Assembly: GCF_004005995.1 (NCBI RefSeq)
Contig: NZ_CP034767.1
Location: 186,001 to 250,000, forward strand
Origin: Devosia sp. 1566
Lineage (GTDB): Bacteria; Pseudomonadota; Alphaproteobacteria; Rhizobiales; Devosiaceae
Direction: 5' to 3'
DNA length: 64,000 nt
Below the pieces are notes generated by a model that saw nothing but the letters and a program-made list of their open reading frames with translations, was not told the DNA's origin and searched no databases. The number at the start of each line of letters is the position of its first letter. Position 1 is the first letter of the stretch. Position numbers and translations under genes: made by a program. Below are positions 51,962-62,050 of this stretch, piece after piece.

Positions 51962-54301
51962 GTGATCAACTCCGAACGCGCCCTGGTGTTGGTGCCGCGC
52001 GGTCCTGACCGCTTGCTGGCGGTCGACCTGCTCGATGAGGCCGGGTGGGCGGCAACGCCTGTCGACACGCTCGACCAACTGGTTGCCGGCTTGCATGAAG
52101 GCGCGGGCGTCGCCCTTGTCGCCGATGAAATGCTGCGCGACGAGGATCTGGACCCGCTGCTGGTCTGGGTTGCCAACCAACCCTCCTGGTCCGATTTCCC
52201 CTTTGTGGTGCTGACCCAACTGACGGCCCTTCCGGCCGACAGCCCGTTTCACAATAGCCTCCAGGCTTCGCTCGCCAACGTCATTTTCCTGGATCGCCCG
52301 TTTCATCCCCGCGCGCTGGTCAATGTGGTCAGCAATGCGCTGCGCGGCCGGCGCCGCCAATATCTGGCAAGACGCTATCTCGACGATGTCCGGCAAAGCG
52401 AGCAGCGGCTGCAAACCGCGCTGCTGGCGGGGCGCATGGGCTCCTGGGAGCTCGATATCGAGGACCTGGTGCTGACGGGCTCGGATCAGTTCAAGGCCAA
52501 TTACGGCCGGCGGCCCGAGCAGACCTTTCTTTTCGCCGATCTGGTGGAAGCGGTGTCGCTGCCCGACCAGCGCCGGGTGCAGCGCGCGCTCGAGGACACG
52601 ATCCGCACCGGCGCCGATCTCGTGATCGAATATCGCGTGACCTGGCCCGATGGCTCCGAGCATTGGGTGGAAGCCCAGGCCCGGGTGCTCAATGATCGCT
52701 GGGGCAAGCCGCAAACCGTAGTCGGGGTGTCCACCGAAATCACCGAGCGCAAGTCGGCCGAAACCGAGCGCGAAAAGCTGCTCTTTGCCCTGGCCTCGGA
52801 ACGCGAGCGCACCCAGGAGGCCCTGCGCGGCGAACGGGCGCTGTCCGAATTGCTGATGACCGGGGTTCCGGCGGGGATCGTCGCTTACGACACGGCGCTG
52901 CAGGTGACCATCTGGAACCCGGTGATGGAGCGCTTGTTTGGCCGCGAAGCGGCTGCTGTGCTGGGCCGGCCACTGGTGGACGCCATTGGCGGGGCCGATG
53001 ATGACAGCATCGAAGCCCGGCTGCGCGAGGCCCTGGCCGGAATTGCCGGGCCGGTGGAAGAAGTGGAACTCGCCACCGCCCAGGCCGGCACGGTGGTGCT
53101 GGAAAGCCAGCACGCGCCGCTGCGTGGGGGCGATGGCAGCGTGGTGGGCGGGGCGGCGTTTTTCCGCGACATCACCGACCGCCGCCGGGCCGAGGAGCAA
53201 TTGCGCCAGGCCCAGAAAATGGAAACCATCGGACAGCTCACCGGCGGCGTCGCCCACGACTTCAACAATCTGCTGGCGGCCGTGCAGGGCAATCTCGAAC
53301 TCCTGCGCAAGCGCCTGCCGCCCGACCCGCAGCTGCAGCGCTTCGTTGATGGCGCCATGCAGGGCGCCCAGCGCGGCGCTTCGCTGACCTCGCGCCTCCT
53401 GGCCTTTGCCCGCCGGCAAGACCTGCGGCCCGAACCCACCGATCTTTCAGCGCTGCTCGAGAATATGCGCGGGCTGATCGAGCGCTCGGTTGGACCGCTG
53501 ATCACGCTCGACATGGACATCACGCCCAATCTGCCGCCCGCAAAGGTCGACGCCAACCAGCTCGAACTGGCGATTTTGAACCTGACCGTCAATGCGCGCG
53601 ACGCCATGCCCGAGGGGGGCACGCTGACCATTACCCTGACCGAACGCGATGGCGCTTCGGGCACAATGGGGCTGCGCGGCTCGTTTTTGCGCCTTTGCGT
53701 GCACGATACCGGCACCGGAATGGACGCGCAGACGCTCAAGAGCGCAATTGAGCCATTTTTCTCGACTAAACAACTCGGCAAAGGTACTGGACTGGGCTTG
53801 TCGATGGTGCACGGTTTGGCCGTTCAGCTCGGCGGCGCCCTGCACCTTGCCAGCCAGCCCGATCAAGGCACCACGGCCGCGCTGTGGCTGCCTGTTTCTT
53901 CTGCACCCGTCACGGAGGTTCTCCCCTTGGAGCCTGCTAGCTTCGAAACCCCCGCATCCACCATTCTCGTGGTTGATGACGACGCACTTATCAACATGAA
54001 CACTGTCGATATGATCGAGGATCTCGGCCATACCGCGCTCGAGGCTTATTCGGGCAAGCAGGCGCTGGAGATCATCGCCAGCGGCCGACAGATCGACGCC
54101 CTGATCACCGACTTTGCCATGCCCGGGATGACCGGGGTTGAACTGGCCACCAAGGCGCGCGAACTGCGCCCGGACCTGCCCATCCTGTTGGCCACTGGCT
54201 ATGCGGACCTGCCCAATGGCACCCCGGTGGACCTGCCGCGGCTGGCCAAGCCGTACCAGCAGTCGGACCTCGCTTCACACCTGGCGCGCCTGCTCGCCTA
54301 G
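51962..54301 (+). CDS. Hybrid sensor histidine kinase with PAS domains
   Basis: Cytoplasmic hybrid kinase of 779 residues. It has an N-terminal receiver-like domain lacking a clear phospho-Asp pocket (ALVLVPRGPDRLLAVDLLDE...), a PAS (WELDIEDLVLTGSDQFKANYG...ITERKSAE), a second PAS (ELLMTGVPAGIVAYDTALQ...ITDRRRAEEQ), then HisKA with His about 432 in GGVAHDFNNLLAAVQG and HATPase_c (LNLTVNARDAMPEGG, GKGTGLGLSMVHG). The C-terminal receiver has acidic VVDDDA and phospho-Asp about 717 in LITDFAMPGMTG. GTG 51962 is the likely start. No transmembrane segment. It is followed by a second kinase, suggesting a local signalling pair. Confidence 0.88.
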   Translation: MINSERALVLVPRGPDRLLAVDLLDEAGWAATPVDTLDQLVAGLHEGAGVALVADEMLRDEDLDPLLVWVANQPSWSDFPFVVLTQLTALPADSPFHNSLQASLANVIFLDRPFHPRALVNVVSNALRGRRRQYLARRYLDDVRQSEQRLQTALLAGRMGSWELDIEDLVLTGSDQFKANYGRRPEQTFLFADLVEAVSLPDQRRVQRALEDTIRTGADLVIEYRVTWPDGSEHWVEAQARVLNDRWGKPQTVVGVSTEITERKSAETEREKLLFALASERERTQEALRGERALSELLMTGVPAGIVAYDTALQVTIWNPVMERLFGREAAAVLGRPLVDAIGGADDDSIEARLREALAGIAGPVEEVELATAQAGTVVLESQHAPLRGGDGSVVGGAAFFRDITDRRRAEEQLRQAQKMETIGQLTGGVAHDFNNLLAAVQGNLELLRKRLPPDPQLQRFVDGAMQGAQRGASLTSRLLAFARRQDLRPEPTDLSALLENMRGLIERSVGPLITLDMDITPNLPPAKVDANQLELAILNLTVNARDAMPEGGTLTITLTERDGASGTMGLRGSFLRLCVHDTGTGMDAQTLKSAIEPFFSTKQLGKGTGLGLSMVHGLAVQLGGALHLASQPDQGTTAALWLPVSSAPVTEVLPLEPASFETPASTILVVDDDALINMNTVDMIEDLGHTALEAYSGKQALEIIASGRQIDALITDFAMPGMTGVELATKARELRPDLPILLATGYADLPNGTPVDLPRLAKPYQQSDLASHLARLLA

Positions 54302-54406
54302 CGGTCAGAGCTTGCCAAATCGGCTGGGCTGATCATTATAACCGCGCCAACATGCTGTTGTTGATGTCGCGGGGCTCGGCGACAGCACGAATTGGCCGGA
54401 GGCCGT

Positions 54407-56266
54407 GTGTTTCGCGCATCAAGTTTTGCTGGGATCGACCTGGCGGCATTGTTCAATGCCGCCCCCAACCCCTATGTTGTTCTCGACCTTGACCTGACCA
54501 TTGTCGGGGCCAATGAGGCCTATCTGCGCGTCACTGGCCGCACTCGTGAGGAAATCACCGGGCGGCTGATGTTTGACGCCTTCCCCTCCGATCCGCAGTC
54601 GCCGGGCGGGCGCATGCTGCGCGCTTCGTTCAATAAGGTTTTGGCCGATGGCCAGCCCGACCACATGGCTCTGATCCCCTATGATACCAGCCGCCCCGGC
54701 CAGCCGCGGCAGCTGCGTTATTGGAGCGCCACCCATACGCCCATCATGGGCGAAGACGGGCGCATGGCCTTTATCCTGCAGCATACCACCGATGTGACCG
54801 AGCTCGAGCGGCTGCGCCAGGGCGATGGCGCGGGCAGCCAATGGCAGGCGGGCCTCCTCAACCGCGCCGCCGAGGTGCAGGCGCAAAACGACGTGCTCGC
54901 CGCCCAAGCCGGGCACATCCGGCGCCTGTTCGAGCAAGCCCCCAGCTTCATGGCGGTGGTGGGCGGGCCCGAGCATGTTTTCGAGCTGGCCAATGCCTCC
55001 TATCTGCAGCTGGTGGGCCATCGCGAACTGCTGGGCCGGCGCGTTGCCGACGCCTTGCCCGAAGTGGTGGAACAAGGCTTTCTCGAGCTGCTCGACACCG
55101 TGCGCCGCAGCGGCGAGCCCTATGTGGGGCGCGGCGTGCCGATCTGGCTGCAGAAAAGCCCGGGCGCGCCGCCCACCGAAGCCTTTCTCGACTTCATCTA
55201 CCAGCCCATTCGTGGAGCGGATGGGGAAGTGGTGGGGATTTTTGCGCAAGGCCACGACATCACCGAGCTTAAGCGCGTGGAAAAGGCGCTCGAGCGCGAA
55301 ACCCAGTTCCTGACCCTTGCGCAGGAAGCGGGCGGCGTCGGCACTTTTGAGTGGGACCTCGCCACCAATCACGTCAGCGGCTCCCCCGCCTTTTTGCGCC
55401 TTTATGGCCTTGATCCTAATCGGCCCGAGCTGCCCATCACCGAATTTGCTGAAGTGGTGCATCCCGAGGATCGCGAACTGCTGGTGATCGAGCCCAGCCC
55501 CGGCATGGACGAAGGCTTCCGGCGCACCGAGTATCGGGTGCTCACCCCAACAGGCGTGCGCTGGATCGCTCGGCAGGCCGTGGTGATCCGCAACGCGCAG
55601 GGCGAGCCCGAGCGCGTTTTGGGTGCGGCCTTCGACATGACCGAGCGCAAGGATGCCGAAACGCAGCTGGCGCTGATCGCCCAGGAATCGGCGCACCGGA
55701 TCAAGAACATGCTGGCGATGGTGCACGCCATCGCCACCCAGACCCTGCGCACCGCGCCGTCCCTGCCCGAAGCACGCGACGCGATCGGCGCGCGGCTGGT
55801 GGCGCTGGGGCAGGCGCAGGACCTCTTGACCCATGGCAGCGTGGCCGCCGGCATTGCCGATGTGGTCGCGGCAGCAACGCAGCTGCACAGCGAAACCTTT
55901 GGGCGCTTCCGCGTCGAAGGCCCCAATCTCGAGCTGACGCCCAAGGCCGTGCTGGCCCTGGGGCTGATGCTGCATGAACTGGCCACCAACGCGCTCAAAT
56001 ATGGCGCGCTGAGCGTTCCGGGCGGCGGGGTCGACATCACCTGGAGTGAACGGCGCGAGGACCTTGAAACGGGGGTGGCGTTCGTTGATTGGGAATGGCG
56101 CGAATGGGGCGGCCCGAGCGTGCAGGAGCCCACGCAAAAGGGCTTTGGCTCACGGCTGATCGAGCGGGGCTTGGCCAGCAATCTGGGCCGGGCCGAGTTG
56201 ATCTATGCACCCACGGGCCTGGTGTGCCGGGCGCGGATTGCCGTCGCGCGGGTGGCGGTGGGCTAA
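54407..56266 (+). CDS. PAS-containing HWE-family histidine kinase
   Basis: Cytoplasmic sensor of about 619 residues. Three PAS domains (FNAAPNPYVVLDLDLTIVGANEAY; FEQAPSFMAVVGGPEHVFELANASY; AQEAGGVGTFEWDLATNHVSGS...HPEDREL), then an HWE kinase domain: phospho-His about 430 in ESAHRIKNMLAMVHAIATQTL, N box LHELATNALKYGAL and G1-box WREWGG giving the WxE signature. GTG 54407 has GGAGG nearby; TTG 54392 is an alternative start. It lies 106 bp after the hybrid kinase. The input signal is not evident. Confidence 0.88.
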   Translation: MFRASSFAGIDLAALFNAAPNPYVVLDLDLTIVGANEAYLRVTGRTREEITGRLMFDAFPSDPQSPGGRMLRASFNKVLADGQPDHMALIPYDTSRPGQPRQLRYWSATHTPIMGEDGRMAFILQHTTDVTELERLRQGDGAGSQWQAGLLNRAAEVQAQNDVLAAQAGHIRRLFEQAPSFMAVVGGPEHVFELANASYLQLVGHRELLGRRVADALPEVVEQGFLELLDTVRRSGEPYVGRGVPIWLQKSPGAPPTEAFLDFIYQPIRGADGEVVGIFAQGHDITELKRVEKALERETQFLTLAQEAGGVGTFEWDLATNHVSGSPAFLRLYGLDPNRPELPITEFAEVVHPEDRELLVIEPSPGMDEGFRRTEYRVLTPTGVRWIARQAVVIRNAQGEPERVLGAAFDMTERKDAETQLALIAQESAHRIKNMLAMVHAIATQTLRTAPSLPEARDAIGARLVALGQAQDLLTHGSVAAGIADVVAAATQLHSETFGRFRVEGPNLELTPKAVLALGLMLHELATNALKYGALSVPGGGVDITWSERREDLETGVAFVDWEWREWGGPSVQEPTQKGFGSRLIERGLASNLGRAELIYAPTGLVCRARIAVARVAVG

Positions 56267-56305
56267 GGATGGGGGAGTAACGCCGCGCCAGCGCGGCGTG
56301 GGGCG

Positions 56306-56881
56306 TTAGCGCAAGCCCGCTTCTTCGAGCAGGCCCTGCCGCTTGGCGTCGTAGTAATAGCCGCTGGCATAAAAGCGCATGGCGCGATCTTCGCTGCGCC
56401 CGGCGGTGATATAAGCGCCGGCCAGATATTTCACTGCATAGCGCAGATTGGTTTCGGCATCGAGCAGGCCCGCGGCCGAGCCGCGATAACCCATGCCGCG
56501 CGCCGTGGCGTGGCTGATCTGCATCAGGCCCATATAGGGCCCGTTGCGGGCGGCGGGGTTATATTTGCTCTCGCGCACGATCACCCGGTGCACGAGGCGT
56601 TCGGGCACATCATAGGCCTTGGCATAATAGCCGATCATGCCATTGAGCCCGCTGCCACTGCCGGCATAAGCCAAGGCGGCGGGGGCGGGGGGAATGGCAT
56701 CGGCCCGGGGCACATGGCCGGCCTTGGTGGGCGCGAGCGCCGCAATGGCCGCGGTGGCGGGGGCCGGTTTGATGGAGCCCATGGAACAGCCCGCCAGCAG
56801 CAGCGCCAGCATGAGGGCAGCGCCGGCTGAAGCGGCGCGGGCGCGCGAACTGGCCTGTCGGGGAGCGGAAAGGTCGATCAT
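56306..56881 (-). CDS. Lytic transglycosylase (SLT) lipoprotein
   Basis: Peptidoglycan-cleaving enzyme of 191 residues. A lipobox LLLAGC (Cys about 32) marks an outer-membrane-anchored lipoprotein. The SLT domain (about 80-180) has the catalytic Glu about 104 in VIVRESKYNPAARNG, then YMGLMQISHATARGMGY and AVKYLAGAY. A Pro/Ala linker joins lipid and domain. Convergent with the kinase, about 40 bp apart. Confidence 0.9.
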   Translation of the reverse strand: MIDLSAPRQASSRARAASAGAALMLALLLAGCSMGSIKPAPATAAIAALAPTKAGHVPRADAIPPAPAALAYAGSGSGLNGMIGYYAKAYDVPERLVHRVIVRESKYNPAARNGPYMGLMQISHATARGMGYRGSAAGLLDAETNLRYAVKYLAGAYITAGRSEDRAMRFYASGYYYDAKRQGLLEEAGLR

Positions 56882-57351
56882 GGCGCCATCTTACTGTTTT
56901 TGCTCAAATTGGCCATAAGGCCCGAAAAGGGCAGCTTCATGGCAGTTTTTGGGCGGAGGGGGTGGGGGAGATAGTGCTGCTGCGGCATGCTACGACCAAG
57001 CGGCAGCGTTGCCGCAGCCTGTGACCCCGGCGTGGTGTGGCCCCAAGGCGAGCAGCAGCCGTTATGCGGCGCGGCGGCGGAGGCAGGTGGAGCCGGCTGA
57101 TCGCGAACGCCATCTGCACCTAGATTGGGAAACCAGCAAGCAGCTTGGCTCAGCCCAGGCAGGCAAAGGGTATTCAAGCTAGCAGTTTCGCTCGGCCTAT
57201 GCAGGCAAAGGGGATCAAGGAGATGGGCGACTGGGATGGGGGGCGGGGTTCCGGCCCGGCAGAATTGTTGCGACACCCCGTTGCGCCGCCTGCCGGCATT
57301 GGCTAGGTTGCGCCCTGTTCAGCCGGGACTCCTGAGTCCCGCCCCACGGAT
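56882..57351. other. Intergenic region upstream of tRNA-Arg
   Basis: About 470 bp without a credible gene. It contains a 12-bp direct repeat GCAGGCAAAGGG (57159-57170 and 57201-57212) and, just before the tRNA, a near-perfect palindrome CGGGACTC-CT-GAGTCCCG (57324-57341). The palindrome contains two GANTC sites (GACTC, GAGTC). No recognised regulatory RNA. Confidence 0.5.
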
Positions 57352-57428
<77 letters not shown>

Positions 57429-57653
57429 GCCTTTCCCTTGGCATTTCAACGCCTCTGAGCGAGGCGAGCCAACAAATGCATCCTGGTTTGCAGCCGGTCA
57501 CTAACTGGTCACACTAACAGGAGTACGCACCTCTGAAGCCCACTGGCAACTGCAGCTATGTCTTGCTGGCGGCCTGCGGAGCGGCGTCGCCACAATCCCT
57601 GAACCCAGTTTCACCCCGGACGCAGCGATCCTGCCTTTAGGCGCTCCGCTAAA

Positions 57654-58709
57654 CTAGTGGCTGGCGTGTCGGCTGATTCTGGTCAACAGGCGATAGAGCG
57701 GCACCGTTACCAACAAGATGAACACTATGCGGACCAAGTGGAAGCACGTCACCGTAACGACGCCCAGCCCCAGCGACTTGGCCGTAATGCTCATCTCGGC
57801 AATGCCGCCGGGCGCGAGTGAAAGGATCAGCGTAGCAAGATCTATCGATGTCCAACTGCTGAGCAGTGCGGCGAACAGGCTCATGACGACAATAACAGCC
57901 AGTGTGCCGGCGATCGTTGCCGGCAAGAACCGACGGGCCGCCAGCAACTTGTCACGTTGGAACCGAGCCCCGAGGCTGCCCCCGATCAGAAGTTGGCTGA
58001 GGGTAAATGCCCAACCGGGAACCGCAACTTCGGCAATGCCCGAATAAGCCACGAAGATGCCGGCAACCAAGCCACCCAGCAGCCAGGCATTGGGGATATG
58101 GAGCCGCCCCAAGAGCAGCGATGCCAGCATGGCCGCGACCGTCACCGCCGCCAAGGCATGAGGTGCGAAGGGAACAGGTGCTGCGGCCACCGGCACGGTG
58201 CCATGCCAGCCCATCAGGCCAAGCCCTGCGGGGACCAGGAAAACAACCAGCAGAACCCGCAAGGTTTGGGCGAGACCGACCAGGGCACTGTCCCCTCCAT
58301 ACCGCTCAGCGAGCACCGACATTTCGGCGACGCCCCCCGGCGTGGTGGAAAAGAACGCCGTGGTTCGGTCCACTTTGCCAAGCCGGGTGACCAAGGCCAT
58401 CATGGCCAAGCCACTGGCCACCGACATCACCGCCGCGGCCAGGATCAGGGCGGAGTAGGCCACCATCTGGTCGACTGCCGCCGGAACAAAATTGAGGCCG
58501 ATGGCGATGCCGGCAATGACCTGGCCAGTGCATCTGAGTGCGAGATGAAGGCCGCCGCCGCCCTGGATCAGCGTGGCGATAGCCGCGCCGAAAATGGCCC
58601 CAATAAGGGCACCGAGCGGAACTTCGAGATATTGCAGGAGCAATCCGCAACATGCGGCGGTCAGCAGTATCACCAGGCTGGGTAACCGTACCAGTTCATG
58701 CTCCTGCAA
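57654..58709 (-). CDS. AbrB-family membrane protein
   Basis: Integral-membrane protein of 351 residues with about ten hydrophobic segments, in two internally similar halves; the marker STTPGGVAEMSVLAERYGGD in the first half recurs as LAPGGIAEMSITAKSLGLG in the second. This is the AbrB (ammonia-monooxygenase-like) family of uncertain transport role. The start is a TTG at 58709 without a clear binding site; GTG 58673 is possible. It lies downstream of the isopropylmalate-dehydrogenase-like gene on the same strand. Confidence 0.85.
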   Translation of the reverse strand: MQEHELVRLPSLVILLTAACCGLLLQYLEVPLGALIGAIFGAAIATLIQGGGGLHLALRCTGQVIAGIAIGLNFVPAAVDQMVAYSALILAAAVMSVASGLAMMALVTRLGKVDRTTAFFSTTPGGVAEMSVLAERYGGDSALVGLAQTLRVLLVVFLVPAGLGLMGWHGTVPVAAAPVPFAPHALAAVTVAAMLASLLLGRLHIPNAWLLGGLVAGIFVAYSGIAEVAVPGWAFTLSQLLIGGSLGARFQRDKLLAARRFLPATIAGTLAVIVVMSLFAALLSSWTSIDLATLILSLAPGGIAEMSITAKSLGLGVVTVTCFHLVRIVFILLVTVPLYRLLTRISRHASH

Positions 58710-58762
58710 AGTTATCGAGGCCTGTGGGCCACACAGGCTCCCGCGGGCAACACCTGCGCCTG

Positions 58763-59851
58763 CTAGGCGGCGCGGCCGTTGCGCAGAATGGCGTCAACAA
58801 TGGCTTGCGAGGCTCGGCTCCCGGAAGCCGTACCGCCAACGTCGCTGGTTCGGGTGTCGGCGCTGGAGAGCACTTCGTTGACCGCGGCTTCCATGGCAGC
58901 TTCCGCCTGCAGGAGATCGGAACGGCCGTGTTTGGCGCCAAGCCAGCCGAGCAGCATCGCGCCGGAGCGGACCATGGAAATGGGATTGGCCTTGTCCTGC
59001 CCCACAATGTCAGGCGCCGAGCCATGCGAGGCATTGGCCATGGCGTGGTTCTCGCCGGCATTAACACCACCGCCCAGACCTAAACCACCGGCCAAAGCGG
59101 AGCAGAGGTTGGAGATGACGTCGCCAAACAGGTTGGTCATCACCAGAACGTCGTAGCGCTCGGGGCGCTGGTAGACGTCAGCATTGAGGGCGTCCACGAT
59201 CATCGAGTTGCAGGTCACGTCGGGATACTCGGCGGCCACCTTCATACACTCGTCGTAGAACAGCCCGTCGGTCATCTTGAAGATGTGCTTCTTGCTAACG
59301 ATGGTAACAAGGTTACGGCGGCGGCGGGCCCACTGGAACGCTGAATGGGCGATGCGGTTTGAGGCATGCGCGGTGATTTTCCGCACCGAAAGGGCCACGC
59401 CTTCGACGGGCATCATCTCGCCATAGCCCTGGAACATGTTGCGATCCGGATAGAAGCCTTCCGAGTTTTCCCGAACCACAAGGACATCCAGACCGGCGCG
59501 CGAATTGGGCACGCTGTCGTGGGATTTGGAGGGGCGCAGATTGGCGTAGAGGTCGAGCTCGTGGCGGAACTTGCCCGGCACATTGATGCCGCCTTCAGCC
59601 AGCGGAGGATAGCCGCCATTGTCGCACGGCCCCAGCAGAATGCCATCGGCAGCAATGGCCGCCTGATAAACCTCGTCGCGCAGCGTGGTGCCGTGCAGAC
59701 GCAGGCTCTCGTGGCCAACCTCATAGGTTTTGAAGTCAAGCCCAAGCTGAAAGACATCGCTGGCGGCTGTCAAAGCCCGCACGGCCGCCTGGCTGATTTC
59801 GGGACCGATATGGTCGCCAGGGAGCACCGCAATGGTGAGTTTGGACGTCAT
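58763..59851 (-). CDS. Isocitrate/isopropylmalate dehydrogenase family protein
   Basis: NAD-dependent beta-decarboxylating dehydrogenase of 362 residues. Features: AVLPGDHIGPEISQAAVRAL, RENSEGFYPDRNMFQGYGE (substrate Arg and loop), SKKHIFKMTDGLF with catalytic Lys, and MTNLFGDVISNLCSALAGGLGL. In that metal-binding segment the second canonical Asp (GDxxSD) is Asn. HGSAPDIVGQDKANPIS is the usual C-terminal NAD region. Neighbours encode a TTT-type importer and a PdxA-like enzyme, so a malate-like or tartrate-like hydroxy acid is a likely substrate. ATG 59851 follows AGAGG. Confidence 0.85.
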   Translation of the reverse strand: MTSKLTIAVLPGDHIGPEISQAAVRALTAASDVFQLGLDFKTYEVGHESLRLHGTTLRDEVYQAAIAADGILLGPCDNGGYPPLAEGGINVPGKFRHELDLYANLRPSKSHDSVPNSRAGLDVLVVRENSEGFYPDRNMFQGYGEMMPVEGVALSVRKITAHASNRIAHSAFQWARRRRNLVTIVSKKHIFKMTDGLFYDECMKVAAEYPDVTCNSMIVDALNADVYQRPERYDVLVMTNLFGDVISNLCSALAGGLGLGGGVNAGENHAMANASHGSAPDIVGQDKANPISMVRSGAMLLGWLGAKHGRSDLLQAEAAMEAAVNEVLSSADTRTSDVGGTASGSRASQAIVDAILRNGRAA

Positions 59852-59898
59852 GGAAGACCTCTGTCGTAAAGGATTGGGGGCAAGGCTGCCTGTCCAGG

Positions 59899-61398
59899 CT
59901 AGGCTTGTCGGGCGCTGCGGAAGCGCAGGGCCATCGGCACGAGCACGGCGCCCAGAGCGATGATCATGAGCGTGACGGCAATGGGATGGGTCGTGGGGTT
60001 GTAGAAGACGGACAGATCACCCTGGCTGATCGCCAGGGCCCGGCGCAGGTGCTGCTCGGCCATAGGCCCGAGGATAAGCCCGACAATGCAGGGGGCGACC
60101 GGTATATTCAGAACCCGCATGCCAAAGCCTGCGAGGCCAATGAGCCAGAGCAAGGCGAGGTCGAACACGCTGTTGTTGACACTATAAACGCCCAGCGTCG
60201 CGAAGATCAGGATGCCGGCATAAAGCCAGGGCCGCGGAATTAGCAGCAGTTTCACCCAGAGGCCGGCTAGCGGCAGGTTGATCAGCAGCAAGAATAAATT
60301 ACCGATATAGAGGCTGGCGATCAGTCCCCACACCAATTGGGGATTGGACGCGAACAGGAGTGGTCCTGGCTGGAGGCCGTATTGTTGGAACGCGGCCAGC
60401 ATGATGGCGGCAGTGGCCGAGGTGGGTAGCCCCAATGCCAGCAATGGTGCCAATACGCCTGCTGCAGAGGCATTGTTGGCAGCTTCCGGACCGGCAACCG
60501 CTTCGATAGCTCCGTGGCCAAACTGCTCTGGATTTTTGGACAGCCGCTTTTCAACGGCATAGGATAGGAAGGTTGGGATTTCGCTGCCACCGGCGGGCAG
60601 TGCGCCGATCGGGAAGCCGATGAAAGTTCCACGCAGCCAGGGCCGCCAGGAGCGCTTCCAATCTTCCCGCGACATCCAGACCGATCCGTGAATCTTGTAG
60701 ATCTCTTCCTTCTGGAAGCGGTGACGCGACGCCTGGAACAGGGTTTCGCCGACGGCAAAAAGGCCCACCGCGACTATTACCACCCCCACACCATCGAGCA
60801 GTTCGGGGAAATTCATCGTCAGCCGGGCGACACCGGTCTGGCGGTCGGTTCCAATCAGGCCGAGCGCCAACCCAGCCAGAAGGCTGGCAAAGCCCAGCAC
60901 GGCTGACTGGCCCAGCACGGCCGTCACCGTGATGAAGGCTACGACCATCAATGCAAAATACTCGGCAGGTCCGAACATCAGCGAGAAACGAACCATGAGT
61001 GGCGCCACAAACGTGAGCAGCAGGGTCGCGATGGTGCCAGCGATAAACGAGCCAATCGCCGCAGTGGCGAGAGCCTGTGCGCCACGGCCCTGGCGAGCCA
61101 TGGCATGGCCGTCGATTGCGGTGACGATGGAGCCCGACTCGCCGGGAGTGTTGAGCAGGATTGAAGTGGTGGAGCCGCCATACATGGCGCCGTAGTAAAT
61201 GCCCCCGAACATGATGAATGCCGCGGTCGGCTCGAGGCCGGCCGTAACCGGCAGGAGCAGAGCAACCGTTAAGGCCGGGCCAATACCGGGCAGCACCCCA
61301 ATAGCGGTGCCGACGAGCACGCCGATGGCGGCCCAGATCAGGTTGCCGGGAGCCAGCGCGACCAGAAAGCCATCCAGCAGGAATTGAAGGGTATCCAT
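59899..61398 (-). CDS. tctA: Tripartite tricarboxylate transporter, TctA large membrane subunit
   Basis: Large permease of 499 residues with about eleven hydrophobic segments. TctA signature segments: [41 protein letters not shown], and [36 protein letters not shown]. Acts with TctB and periplasmic TctC in sodium- or proton-driven uptake of carboxylates. Minus-strand order is tctC, tctB, tctA. Confidence 0.94.
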   Translation of the reverse strand: MDTLQFLLDGFLVALAPGNLIWAAIGVLVGTAIGVLPGIGPALTVALLLPVTAGLEPTAAFIMFGGIYYGAMYGGSTTSILLNTPGESGSIVTAIDGHAMARQGRGAQALATAAIGSFIAGTIATLLLTFVAPLMVRFSLMFGPAEYFALMVVAFITVTAVLGQSAVLGFASLLAGLALGLIGTDRQTGVARLTMNFPELLDGVGVVIVAVGLFAVGETLFQASRHRFQKEEIYKIHGSVWMSREDWKRSWRPWLRGTFIGFPIGALPAGGSEIPTFLSYAVEKRLSKNPEQFGHGAIEAVAGPEAANNASAAGVLAPLLALGLPTSATAAIMLAAFQQYGLQPGPLLFASNPQLVWGLIASLYIGNLFLLLINLPLAGLWVKLLLIPRPWLYAGILIFATLGVYSVNNSVFDLALLWLIGLAGFGMRVLNIPVAPCIVGLILGPMAEQHLRRALAISQGDLSVFYNPTTHPIAVTLMIIALGAVLVPMALRFRSARQA

Positions 61399-61441
61399 CG
61401 GTCAAGCTTCTTGATTGTGCTGGCTGGCGATGGCGGCGAAC

Positions 61442-61924
61442 TCAGTAGCTGAAATAGTTGTCAATGATCCACCCTCCTGGAAGCGAGAGACCGAGCAGGT
61501 TGTTGAAGATGAAAAACGAGAGCACGCCGATGATCAGCCCTACGGGAACGTTGATCCACTGACGCCGCTCGCCAAAGGCTGCGGCGGCCGCCGTGAAGGT
61601 GATGGCGCTGCAGATGACCCAGCCCGCCGTTTCGAGCAGGAAGAAACTGACCATGAGGCCACCAAGAACGATCAATACCGGCAAGAATTGCAGCTCGAGC
61701 CATCCACTCTCATCGATCGCGCGGCGAAATGCCTTGAAGACAAGGGCAATGCCATTGAGTGCCAAGGCAGCGGAGATCAGGAGGGGAAAGAAAGTCGGCC
61801 CCAGAACGGCTTGCTGCTGGATCGGCTCGTGCTGCAGCGTCTCGATGCAAATGGCCAAAGCCAGCAGCATCAGGAACGCCCCCAACAACGCGTGACCCAT
61901 GCGCAGCTTGCTGATAGCTTGCAT
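61442..61924 (-). CDS. tctB: Tripartite tricarboxylate transporter, TctB small membrane subunit
   Basis: Membrane protein of 160 residues with four hydrophobic segments (LLGAFLMLLALAICIETLQ, FFPLLISAALALNGIALVF, LPVLIVLGGLMVSFFLLETAGW, VGLIIGVLSFFIF) and the typical GPTFFPLLISA motif. Lies between tctC and tctA; pairs with TctA in the membrane complex. Confidence 0.88.
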   Translation of the reverse strand: MQAISKLRMGHALLGAFLMLLALAICIETLQHEPIQQQAVLGPTFFPLLISAALALNGIALVFKAFRRAIDESGWLELQFLPVLIVLGGLMVSFFLLETAGWVICSAITFTAAAAAFGERRQWINVPVGLIIGVLSFFIFNNLLGLSLPGGWIIDNYFSY

Positions 61925-62050
61925 CGCGTGAAATCCCCATTGGTATCATTCAGGTGCCGTTAGCGCGCCCCGTATAACGGGGGCACGGCAGTCATCCGGC
62001 CGATGGTGCGGGAGAATGGACCGCAGCACTTGCGCCTGCGGTCCATTGGG

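Noticed and set aside
51536..53419. 627-codon minus-strand frame across the hybrid kinase
   Set aside because: Runs from inside the kinase into polA in another frame; no family features.
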